From an uncultured Candidatus Woesearchaeota archaeon (GTDB lineage Archaea; Nanobdellota; Nanobdellia; Woesearchaeales; 21-14-0-10-32-9): 6,577 bases of DNA. The DNA is taken from the NCBI GenBank assembly GCA_903891505.1, contig CAITEO010000051.1:1-6577 (forward strand), in the 5' to 3' direction. The position numbers and the translations under genes were made by a program. Below are positions 1-5,187 of the stretch, piece after piece. The notes beneath the pieces are model-generated. The model saw only the letters and a list, made by a program, of their open reading frames with translations. It had not been told where the DNA came from and did no database searches. The stretch's first letter is position 1, and every line of letters starts with the position of its first letter.

Positions 1-214
1 AATAATACATTATCTTCCTGCATTTGGAAACGTCGATGTTGAAATATTAATGCCTGACGCGACAACACTCATAGGCAAAGGAGAGCACAACATTGCTCAA
101 TTAAATGTCGACGATATAGTACAATTCGAAAGATTTGGTTTTGCAAGACTTGATTCAATCGACGAATCGGATGCCCGCACCAAAATATACAAGTTCTGGT
201 TTGCACATAAATAA
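1..214 (+). CDS. gltX: Glutamyl-tRNA synthetase, C-terminal end (partial)
   Basis: The gene enters from the left edge; complete codons begin at base 2, and 70 residues remain before the TAA at 212-214. The visible part reads as the end of the beta-barrel anticodon-binding domain of archaeal/eukaryotic-type (non-discriminating) GluRS, which attaches glutamate to tRNA-Glu in the cytoplasm. Seen in the sequence: VDVEILMPDATTLIGKGEHN, followed by a stretch containing VQFERFGFARLD and ending KFWFAHK. The QFERFGFxRxD block near the C-terminus is a hallmark of this class and is absent from bacterial GluRS, whose anticodon domain is all-helical. GlnRS shares this barrel, but archaea normally make Gln-tRNA by amidation, so GluRS is preferred. 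The HIGH and KMSKS catalytic motifs lie outside the window. The stop is only three bases from the stop of the convergent downstream gene. Confidence 0.85.
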   Translation, partial: IIHYLPAFGNVDVEILMPDATTLIGKGEHNIAQLNVDDIVQFERFGFARLDSIDESDARTKIYKFWFAHK

Positions 215-217
215 AAT

Positions 218-1057
218 TCATCTTTTTATTTCTTTTATCAATTCATTCACATAATCCATAGATCCATCATCAGTTATAACAACATCAAAATCCTTCAAAT
301 ACAAATCCAATTTTTTATCTTTATTTTCGTTCAGGAAACCTATTTTTATTATTTCTTTAAATTTCACATCTGCAACCATATCAAGATCGCTTATTGAGTC
401 GCCGAGAAGAATTATGTTTCGTCTATTTTTTATTGAATCCGAGTATTTCTCGTCGTGTATTTTCGTCTCTGATTTATTTAGGACATGAATTATTTCTCCA
501 CCGTAGCCAACAGCAAAGCCTCGCTCATCAAATTTAAATGTATTTGAAATTATATGTATATTATCATACAGTTTATTTTCTTTAAGTAAATAACCCTCGA
601 TCATATTTCCAACACCTGCAGAAAAAATGAGGAGAGGAATTTTAAACATGTACAATTCATCGAAGAAAACAAGTGCGCCCTCGCGAAACATCTTCGGATA
701 TTTGTTCAAAGCATTCTCTATGACTTCTTTGTTCATCCCAGACCCCACAAGTAAATCCTTATGTCTCGTCCACCACTCAAGCATCTTGTTCGCTCGATAA
801 TCATATGGTAAAGATTCGTCAAGCTCTATTGGATGATACTCATCATACAACGCAAACGCTTTTGCAACATAATCTGGAGTCAAATATCCTCCCTCCCTTA
901 TCAGCGCGATCGCAGAAGGTATTTTCTTACCGTCAAGAAAACATCTTGTAAGTGTTCTATCAAAATCCGAAACAATGTGCAAAGAATTTATTCCATCCTG
1001 TTTCATTCTAGAGATTTTCTCTTTTAGCAATTCTGAATTTGCTTTGTAGATTTCCAT
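218..1057 (-). CDS. cN-III/UMPH-1-type pyrimidine 5'-nucleotidase (HAD superfamily)
   Basis: This 279-residue cytosolic protein of the HAD phosphatase superfamily has all four catalytic motifs. Motif I is SDFDRTLT, with nucleophile D31 and acid/base D33. Motif II is IFSAGVGN, with S146. Motif III is K195 in HVLNKSE. Motif IV is LLGDSISDLDM, with D220 and D224. The cap-domain region includes PIELDESLPYDYRANKMLEW (76-95), and FDERGFAVGYGGEIIHVLNK (176-195) precedes motif IV. Both track the eukaryotic cytosolic 5'-nucleotidase III family (UMPH-1), which dephosphorylates UMP and CMP, with some members preferring m7GMP. Length is close to the roughly 290-300 residues of that family. It has no signal peptide or membrane helix. 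The ATG at 1057 sits 27-28 bases from a TATA-like box, so a leaderless mRNA is likely. A role in pyrimidine nucleotide salvage or turnover is family knowledge; the exact substrate cannot be read here. Confidence 0.88.
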   Translation of the reverse strand: MEIYKANSELLKEKISRMKQDGINSLHIVSDFDRTLTRCFLDGKKIPSAIALIREGGYLTPDYVAKAFALYDEYHPIELDESLPYDYRANKMLEWWTRHKDLLVGSGMNKEVIENALNKYPKMFREGALVFFDELYMFKIPLLIFSAGVGNMIEGYLLKENKLYDNIHIISNTFKFDERGFAVGYGGEIIHVLNKSETKIHDEKYSDSIKNRRNIILLGDSISDLDMVADVKFKEIIKIGFLNENKDKKLDLYLKDFDVVITDDGSMDYVNELIKEIKR

Positions 1058-1080
1058 TTCTAACTTGAAGATTAACTGAT

Positions 1081-1088
1081 TTAATAAA
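1081..1088 (-). promoter_or_regulatory. TATA-like box for the 5'-nucleotidase gene
   Basis: On the minus strand the sequence reads TTTATTAA inside a longer A/T block. Its centre lies about 27 bases before the ATG at 1057. Archaeal TATA boxes centre about 26-27 bases before the transcription start, so transcription should begin at or next to the start codon. No Shine-Dalgarno is visible, which fits a leaderless message. Confidence 0.5.
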
Positions 1089-1100
1089 TATTATCAAAAC

Positions 1101-1110
1101 CTTTTTATAA
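1101..1110 (+). promoter_or_regulatory. TATA box for the YgjV-family gene
   Basis: CTTTTTATAA, preceded by the A-rich CAAAAC as a possible BRE, centres about 25 bases before the ATG at 1131. This predicts a leaderless transcript. It lies about 20 bases from the oppositely oriented box of the nucleotidase gene, so the two genes share a compact divergent promoter region. Confidence 0.6.
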
Positions 1111-1130
1111 TCATCTCGCGAATTTAAATC

Positions 1131-1667
1131 ATGTTTCAATTCGATGCGTATTTCATCATATCTCAGATTTTAATGTTCATAGCAATAGCGTCAGACATCT
1201 TAAGTTTTCAATTTAAGAAGAGAAAATCTCTAATTATATTCTTCATAATATCAGCATCATTAATTAGCGCGCATTATTTCTTTCTCGGGCGTGTTGCCGC
1301 AGGAATCATAATGATCATAGCTGCATTAAGATTTTTGACGTGCTACTTTACCACAAATAAAAGGTTCATGTATTTGTTCCTAGTTGCAAATATTCTTACA
1401 CTCATTTTCACATACAAAGACTTCTATGATATAATTGTCTGCATTGGAAGCGGAACCATAACAGTCGCGAGTTTCCAAATAAATGATAAAAATATCCGCA
1501 GAATAATGATGTTTGGAACCAGCCTTATGTTAATTTACAATATTCTCATATTCTCCCCTATGGGCGCACTATCTGAAGCAATATTCTTAACAAGCAACAT
1601 AATAGGTTATTATAGATATTATGTACGTAAAACCTCGTGCAAAGCGCAAACAAAAAAAATTCACTAA
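1131..1667 (+). CDS. YgjV-family multi-spanning membrane protein
   Basis: This 178-residue, very hydrophobic protein has about seven predicted membrane helices (roughly 5-25, 33-52, 54-72, 77-95, 98-116, 123-142 and 145-165) separated by short basic loops. Its length, helix pattern and several local features match the YgjV inner-membrane protein family. These include a second helix ending AHYFFLGRVAAG (compare HFFLLGTYPAG in E. coli YgjV), a polar helix near 105 with SGTITVASF, and the closing ALSEAIFLTSNIIGYYRYY block. The family's biochemical function is unknown, so none is assigned. The ATG at 1131 is about 25 bases downstream of a good TATA box. The last dozen codons (KTSCKAQTKKIH) lie outside the conserved part. 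They are written partly in a short repeat that recurs just after the gene, so the native C-terminus may have been altered by that repeat. Confidence 0.75.
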   Translation: MFQFDAYFIISQILMFIAIASDILSFQFKKRKSLIIFFIISASLISAHYFFLGRVAAGIIMIIAALRFLTCYFTTNKRFMYLFLVANILTLIFTYKDFYDIIVCIGSGTITVASFQINDKNIRRIMMFGTSLMLIYNILIFSPMGALSEAIFLTSNIIGYYRYYVRKTSCKAQTKKIH

Positions 1668-1719
1668 TTTTCTAGTTTGCGCTCTGCATAACACTAATTC
1701 ATAGTGTGCAAAGCGCAAA
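1637..1719 (+). repeat. Three-copy GTGCAAAGCGCAAA repeat cluster with hairpin
   Basis: The 14-mer GTGCAAAGCGCAAA occurs at 1637-1650 (inside the end of the YgjV-family gene) and again at 1706-1719. An inverted copy with one change (TTTGCGCTCTGCA) starts at 1676. The inverted copy and the second direct copy can fold into an imperfect hairpin, 1676-1696 against 1702-1719, around a short A/T loop. The first direct copy could pair with the same inverted arm instead, so the two hairpins are mutually exclusive. The last copy abuts the TATA box of the histone-fold gene. Possible roles are a terminator for the upstream gene or an operator for the downstream one; the sequence does not decide between them. 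Confidence 0.7.
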
Positions 1720-1727
1720 TTATAAAA
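1720..1727 (+). promoter_or_regulatory. TATA box for the histone-fold gene
   Basis: TTATAAAA, preceded directly by GCGCAAA, which could act as a purine-rich BRE. The expected transcription start is near 1750, giving a leader of about 29 bases that carries the Shine-Dalgarno. This leadered arrangement differs from the leaderless neighbours and fits a highly expressed gene. Confidence 0.6.
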
Positions 1728-1766
1728 AGTCGAAAGTCTAGGAATGATTAAAACCCACGAATTTTT

Positions 1767-1774
1767 GGAGGTGG
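1767..1774 (+). promoter_or_regulatory. Strong Shine-Dalgarno of the histone-fold gene
   Basis: GGAGGTGG ends four bases before the ATG at 1779 and matches the anti-Shine-Dalgarno end of 16S rRNA (core CACCTCC) over its full core. It is by far the strongest ribosome binding site in the window and fixes the start of the short gene. Confidence 0.85.
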
Positions 1775-1778
1775 CAAC

Positions 1779-1949
1779 ATGAGTGATTCAATAATCGTTA
1801 AGACAAAAGTTAAGGAACTGGCTGTCGGCTACAGCGTATCTAGCGACTTCGCAGACGTACTTGATGAGAAAGCCAAACAACTTCTGAAGGACGCAATGAG
1901 ACGAGCTGAAGCAAACGGAAGAAAGACAGTTATGGCAAAAGACTTGTAA
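1779..1949 (+). CDS. Minimal histone-fold protein lacking helix 3 (DUF1931-like)
   Basis: A 56-residue basic DNA-binding candidate that is easily missed because of its size. Helix 1 is about residues 6-15 (IVKTKVKELA), loop 1 is 16-23 (VGYSVSSD), the long helix 2 is 24-46, and loop 2 carries GRKTVMAKDL at the C-terminus. The R48-K49-T50 and D55 spacing equals the R52-K53-T54 and D59 arrangement of methanogen histone HMfB, where the Arg-Thr pair contacts the DNA minor groove and Arg-Asp forms a salt bridge. The protein ends one residue after that Asp, so the third helix is missing. Helix 2 is about one turn shorter than in HMfB. This resembles the short DUF1931-like histone-fold proteins common in small archaea. 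It probably acts as a dimer or higher assembly on chromosomal DNA. Its own TATA box and a near-perfect Shine-Dalgarno suggest high expression. Confidence 0.82.
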   Translation: MSDSIIVKTKVKELAVGYSVSSDFADVLDEKAKQLLKDAMRRAEANGRKTVMAKDL

Positions 1950-1954
1950 GGACG

Positions 1955-1961
1955 TTTTTTT
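1955..1961 (+). terminator. T-run terminator after the histone-fold gene
   Basis: Seven consecutive T residues begin six bases after the stop codon. No stem precedes them, which is the usual form of intrinsic archaeal termination (U-tract only). Confidence 0.5.
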
Positions 1962-2004
1962 ATTCATATTTTACCCCTTATTAATTTGAAGAGTAAACTG
2001 CTGT

Positions 2005-2235
2005 ATGAACAAACATATCATTAGACTTATTATAATATCATTTCTACTTTATCTAGTTTCCATAACTATAGTTTGGGCATTCACCCCAATATCTTTCAAC
2101 TATTCGAAAGGATATCCTCTATATGATTATATTAGTTGGAGTTTACCTGTTTTTGTAAGATTAGAACTATTATATTTGTTTCTTGAATCTTTTGCGGTTT
2201 TCCTAAGAAAAAAAATTCTGAGAAAAAAAGACTAA
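2005..2235 (+). CDS. Small two-helix membrane protein, unknown function
   Basis: The 76-residue product has two hydrophobic helices, about 6-27 (IRLIIISFLLYLVSITIVWA) and 47-68 (PVFVRLELLYLFLESFAVFL). They are joined by an aromatic, Tyr-rich loop (SFNYSKGYPLYDYISW), and the protein ends in the strongly basic KKILRKKD. By the positive-inside rule the C-terminus should be cytoplasmic, so with two helices the N-terminus is too, and the loop faces out. I recognise no family. Start evidence is modest: A/T-rich TATA-like stretches lie at about 1964-1985 and the ATG has no clear Shine-Dalgarno. The gene stands alone after the histone-fold gene and its T-run, and converges on the minus-strand coiled-coil pair. 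Hydrophobic periodicity and charge placement support a real gene, but conservation was not tested. Confidence 0.6.
   Translation: MNKHIIRLIIISFLLYLVSITIVWAFTPISFNYSKGYPLYDYISWSLPVFVRLELLYLFLESFAVFLRKKILRKKD
2223..2229 (-). terminator. Possible T-run terminator of the coiled-coil operon
   Basis: Seven A residues on the plus strand give a T7 run on the minus strand about 40 bases beyond the stop of the 82-residue gene. It also encodes the lysine-rich tail of the convergent membrane protein, so the run may simply be coding sequence. Confidence 0.3.
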
Positions 2236-2266
2236 CTATTAGAATTTACACCCGCTCCGCAAAACT

Positions 2267-2515
2267 CTATCCTTCTGTTTCTCGTCGTTTCTCTTTAATC
2301 TGTTTTTCAATCTGAGCAATTCTGCGCTCCACTTTCACAAGTATTGAGGGGTCTATTTCTTGTTTATTCTCTATTTTGTCCACTATTTTTCTTACAAGTT
2401 TTAGTTGATCTTCAATTTCAGAAATAGCTTCAAGTTTTTTTCTTCTCTCCACAAGCATACCTTCTGCACCGACTGCTGCAGAATAGAATACGTTTCTTAG
2501 TTCTAGTGAGACCAT
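2267..2515 (-). CDS. Small coiled-coil protein, second gene of a two-gene operon
   Basis: The 82-residue product is nearly all helical and highly charged. A short N-terminal segment (SLELRNVFYSAAVGAEGMLV, residues 3-22) contains an Ala/Gly-rich amphipathic stretch. Two heptad-like helices follow, about 23-52 (RRKKLEAISEIEDQLKLVRK and onward) and 57-79 (PSILVKVERRIAQIEKQIKE). They are separated by a turn at KQEIDPS, so a helical hairpin is plausible. The start codon lies two bases after the stop of the upstream gene, so the two are almost certainly co-transcribed and translationally coupled. I recognise no family. The likely role, as inference only, is as a partner or structural element bound to the product of the upstream gene. 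Confidence 0.65.
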   Translation of the reverse strand: MVSLELRNVFYSAAVGAEGMLVERRKKLEAISEIEDQLKLVRKIVDKIENKQEIDPSILVKVERRIAQIEKQIKEKRRETEG

Positions 2516-2517
2516 GC

Positions 2518-3261
2518 TTAGCCTCTTCTAAATAAACCTTTTTTCTTTGGTTGAACATCTATCGGCGCACCAATTGATGGTTGCGCACCAATTGATGGAA
2601 ATCGTTCAGGTACAGGATAATTAGGATCTAAGACTGCTCGTTGCTGAGGTGTTAGTTGTTGTGGTCTCGTGAACTGATTTTGAAATGGATCTTGTTGTGG
2701 CACCATAGGTTGCGCTATTTGAGATGACATCTGTGATGCTCCTCTGAACCCCTGCATTGCTATTTGATCATTAAATAAATTCTGTTGCCCCTGCGCGCTC
2801 TGCCCTTTCATTGATTGCATTGGTGGTAAAGGAGGTATTGATGGTGCTATCTGTGCTTGCATTTGTTGTTGCAATGGCGCAGCCGTGTTCTGTGGAGTTG
2901 GAATTTGTTGAAGCACAGGTGCTGATTGCTGCATAGAATTCTGCGATGTGCCTTGAGTGTTAACACCCATATTTGATCCAATCACAACAAGTGCTTCTGC
3001 AATACTTCTATTTTGATCAAGTATCTTATCGAGTTTCTGATCCGGAGAATTTCCATTCTGATATTCCTTGAGGAGCTGCCTATTTACACTCTCGAAGAGC
3101 ACAAATAATCTGTTCACAGAATTATTTAGGTCCTGCACTGCCTCGTAGAGCTTCATATCATCTGCATTCTTGACAAAAGGATTAGATTTTAATCGAGCCA
3201 CCTCATTCTTAAGGCGATCCACTTCCTCATGGGAAACTAACTCATAATCTCCGTCTTCCAT
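2518..3261 (-). CDS. Coiled-coil protein with Gln/Pro-rich disordered tail, unknown function
   Basis: The 247-residue protein has three parts. Residues 1-97 are helical, opening with a coiled coil (YELVSHEEVDRLKNEVARLK) and continuing through an amphipathic region with LYEAVQDLNNSVNRLFVLFE and a helix around KLDKILDQNRSIAEALVVIG. Residues about 98-235 are low complexity, dominated by Gln, Pro, Met, Ala and Ser, and almost certainly disordered. The last eleven residues are a basic hydrophobic tail (QPKKKGLFRRG) that looks like a short interaction or membrane-contact motif. It has no signal peptide or membrane helix. A GGGGTG Shine-Dalgarno four bases before the ATG, and a TATA box beyond it, support the start. 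I recall similar layouts among DPANN hypothetical proteins, but no function is known to me. It heads an operon with the 82-residue coiled-coil gene. Confidence 0.7.
   Translation of the reverse strand: MEDGDYELVSHEEVDRLKNEVARLKSNPFVKNADDMKLYEAVQDLNNSVNRLFVLFESVNRQLLKEYQNGNSPDQKLDKILDQNRSIAEALVVIGSNMGVNTQGTSQNSMQQSAPVLQQIPTPQNTAAPLQQQMQAQIAPSIPPLPPMQSMKGQSAQGQQNLFNDQIAMQGFRGASQMSSQIAQPMVPQQDPFQNQFTRPQQLTPQQRAVLDPNYPVPERFPSIGAQPSIGAPIDVQPKKKGLFRRG
2565..2598. repeat. Tandem 18-base duplication within the Gln/Pro-rich gene
   Basis: GCGCACCAATTGATGG occurs at 2565-2580 and 2583-2598, exactly 18 bases apart and identical. It encodes the PSIGAQPSIGAP stretch near the C-terminus. Perfect identity at the DNA level suggests a recent in-frame duplication in the disordered tail. 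Confidence 0.85.
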
Positions 3262-3265
3262 CCTA

Positions 3266-3271
3266 CACCCC
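3266..3271 (-). promoter_or_regulatory. Shine-Dalgarno of the coiled-coil operon
   Basis: The minus strand reads GGGGTG followed by TAGG and the ATG at 3261. The spacing of four bases matches that of the histone-fold gene, and it supports this start for the 247-residue protein. Confidence 0.55.
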
Positions 3272-3297
3272 TTTTTAACAGAAAATGAAAGTTCTAG

Positions 3298-3305
3298 TAT
3301 ATAAA
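3298..3305 (-). promoter_or_regulatory. TATA box of the coiled-coil operon
   Basis: The minus strand reads TTTATATA, a near-ideal archaeal TATA box. It predicts a transcription start near 3275 and a leader of about 13 bases containing the Shine-Dalgarno. Because the box lies in the gap after lysS, the two-gene unit can be transcribed independently of lysS. Confidence 0.65.
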
Positions 3306-3360
3306 TTTAGCTGTTGACTGTTATCTAATTATGAACATCCTATTCAATTATTCACTCAAT

Positions 3361-5052
3361 TTACTCGTCCTTCTTTCCTTCTGGTTTCATTGTTGGAAAC
3401 AAAATGACGTCTCGAATTGATTCTTGCCCCAAAAGAAGCATCGCCATTCTATCAAGTCCAATTCCTATTCCCCCTGTTGGTGGCATTCCTTGCTCGATTG
3501 CTTCAATGAAATCCTCATCAAGTGGATTTACTTCAGCATTGCCCGCCTGAAGCTCTTTTGCTTGAGCTTCAAGTAATTTTCTTTGATGAATTGGATCGTT
3601 TAGTTCAGAGTATGCATTGCCAAGCTCCATACCCATGCAAAATGGTTCAAATCTTTCAATTAGTCTTGAATCAACTCTGTGTTTCTTGCAAAGCGGAGTT
3701 GATTCTTCAGGGTGATCTATTACGAACGTTGGATTAATGAATTTATCCTCACAGAAATGTTCGAATATTACAATCACATAATTACCCCATGAAGGAACTT
3801 TGTCAAATTCTATATTATGTTTCTTGACAAATGCAGCAAGCTCATGTTCCGATGCATTTGATGCATCAATGCCTGCGTATTTTTCTATCGCATCAAGCAT
3901 TGTTATTCTATCCCATGGTGCTCGAACATCTATTTCTTGGCCTTTAAACACAAATTTTGTTGTTCCATTAAGCTTAATAGCAACTTGTTCGTACATGTTT
4001 TCCATGAGCTCCATCATGTCATTATAATCAGCGTATGCTTGGTATGCTTCAAGCATTGTGAACTCAGGATTGTGTGTTGTGTCTATTCCTTCATTTCTAA
4101 AATTCTTATTGATATCATACACTCGATCAAATCCACCAACAATTAATCTTTTCAAGTAAAGTTCAGGACTTATTCTTAAAAAAAGCTCCATCTTAAGTTC
4201 ATTGTGGAATGTCTTGAATGGTTTCGCTGCTGCCCCTCCATAGATTGGATGTAAAATAGGAGTTTCAACCTCCACAAATTTTCGCGCATCCATGAACTCA
4301 CGAACAAGATTTAGCATTTTTATTCTCTTCGCAAGTACTTCCTTTGACTTAGGATTCATAATCAAATCAAGATATCTCTTTCTATACCTGAGCTCTTGAT
4401 CTTGTAATCCGTGGAATTTATCTGGAAGAGGTCTAACTGATTTGCAAAGCATTTCAAATTTCTTTACATAAATGCTGATTTCGCCCATTTTTGTCTTGAA
4501 GATTTCGCCTTCTGTTCCTATGAAATCTCCTAAATCAAATTGTTTAATCAAGTCATAATTTTCTCCTATATCATCATATCTTAAGTAAAGTTGAATAGTG
4601 CCAGAATCATCACGCACCGTTGCAAACGTAACCTTACCCATTCTTCTCATAAGAACTATTCTTCCAGCAACGCTTACAGTTTTGCCAGTATGCGCTTCAG
4701 GCGCAATATCCTTAAACTCCTCTTTAATTTGCTCAGATTGCGCTGATACATAATAGCTGTAAGGATATGGATTTACACCCATCGCGCGTATCTCCTCAAG
4801 TTTCTTAAGTCTGTCCTCTATTAGCTTTTGACCAGAACCTGCACCCGCGCCAGAAGAATCTGCAAGCGCTTCAGCTTCTTTGTGAACATTAACCTTCCCC
4901 TCTTGATCTCGTTTCACATACTCTTTTCGCTCATGGTCTTTCTTTTCATGATTAGTATGATCAATATGAGTCTCATGTTTATTATGGCGTTCATCTTTAT
5001 GCTCGTGCGTTTCGTGTTCGCTCTTATTATGCTCCTTTTCGTGTTCGCTCAT
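3361..5052 (-). CDS. lysS: Lysyl-tRNA synthetase, class II, with His-rich N-terminal extension
   Basis: This 563-residue enzyme charges tRNA-Lys with lysine using ATP. After an unusual N-terminus, residues 76-98 (RLKKLEEIRAMGVNPYPY) begin the normal family sequence. The OB-fold anticodon-binding domain spans about 125-205 (VAGRIVLMRRMGKVTFATVR). The catalytic core has motif 1 around 259-279 (FVEVETPILHPIYGGAAAKP), motif 2 at 318-335 (FRNEGIDTTHNPEFTMLE), the GMELGNAYSELNDP block, and motif 3 at 527-540 (GGIGIGLDRMAMLL, with R535). All expected catalytic residues appear intact. Residues 1-75 are extra compared with the roughly 500-residue bacterial enzyme: 12 His within the first 57, mixed with Glu, Lys and Asp, then a Ser/Gly/Ala linker. 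There is no internal Met before 91, and the promoter fits the ATG at 5052; a GTG at residue 46 is a less likely alternative. Many archaea use class I LysRS, so class II here is informative. The gene is divergent from kae1. Confidence 0.95.
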   Translation of the reverse strand: MSEHEKEHNKSEHETHEHKDERHNKHETHIDHTNHEKKDHERKEYVKRDQEGKVNVHKEAEALADSSGAGAGSGQKLIEDRLKKLEEIRAMGVNPYPYSYYVSAQSEQIKEEFKDIAPEAHTGKTVSVAGRIVLMRRMGKVTFATVRDDSGTIQLYLRYDDIGENYDLIKQFDLGDFIGTEGEIFKTKMGEISIYVKKFEMLCKSVRPLPDKFHGLQDQELRYRKRYLDLIMNPKSKEVLAKRIKMLNLVREFMDARKFVEVETPILHPIYGGAAAKPFKTFHNELKMELFLRISPELYLKRLIVGGFDRVYDINKNFRNEGIDTTHNPEFTMLEAYQAYADYNDMMELMENMYEQVAIKLNGTTKFVFKGQEIDVRAPWDRITMLDAIEKYAGIDASNASEHELAAFVKKHNIEFDKVPSWGNYVIVIFEHFCEDKFINPTFVIDHPEESTPLCKKHRVDSRLIERFEPFCMGMELGNAYSELNDPIHQRKLLEAQAKELQAGNAEVNPLDEDFIEAIEQGMPPTGGIGIGLDRMAMLLLGQESIRDVILFPTMKPEGKKDE

Positions 5053-5091
5053 TTTCTTTTAATCCCCTAACTCTCAAGTGTTCTTTCATAT

Positions 5092-5099
5092 TATTTAAA
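5092..5099 (-). promoter_or_regulatory. TATA box of lysS
   Basis: The minus strand reads TTTAAATA. The predicted transcription start is near 5069, giving a leader of about 17 bases with a weak GGGG Shine-Dalgarno-like stretch (5064-5067), 11 bases before the ATG. This supports the long start that includes the His-rich extension. Confidence 0.55.
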
Positions 5100-5155
5100 T
5101 TTTTGTGCTTTCTCAGACCATACGCTCTTCTAATTAAAAAGATTTTCATTAAAAA

Positions 5156-5163
5156 ATATAAAT
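5156..5163 (+). promoter_or_regulatory. TATA box of kae1
   Basis: ATATAAAT, preceded by an A-rich stretch, centres about 28 bases before the GTG at 5188. This predicts a leaderless transcript and supports the GTG over the in-frame ATG at codon 17. An upstream ATG at 5162 is out of frame and lies inside the box. Confidence 0.6.
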
Positions 5164-5187
5164 GGAGCCTCTTTCTTCGAGTTTAAC

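Noticed and set aside
833..1027. Plus-strand reading frame opposite the 5'-nucleotidase
   Set aside because: It lies wholly antisense to a gene with all HAD motifs, shows no family features and has no promoter or ribosome site of its own.
1676..1719. The hairpin as a tRNA or other structured RNA gene
   Set aside because: It is a single stem of about 44 bases with no T-loop or anticodon-like arms; repeat or regulatory hairpin is the simpler reading.
1637..1719. CRISPR array
   Set aside because: There are only two direct copies of a 14-mer plus one inverted copy, with no regular spacers and no cas genes.
3262..3360. Small gene in the gap between lysS and the coiled-coil operon
   Set aside because: No initiation signals or sizeable frame are visible; the gap is explained by the TATA box and leader of the downstream operon.
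3522..4146. Several plus-strand frames opposite lysS
   Set aside because: They are antisense to the LysRS catalytic core, are Cys/Ser/Leu-rich as expected from mirrored codons, and have no initiation signals.
4828..5070. Plus-strand Met/Phe/Leu-rich frame resembling a membrane protein
   Set aside because: It is the mirror of the His/Glu/Lys-rich LysRS N-terminus; its hydrophobicity follows from complementing those codons.
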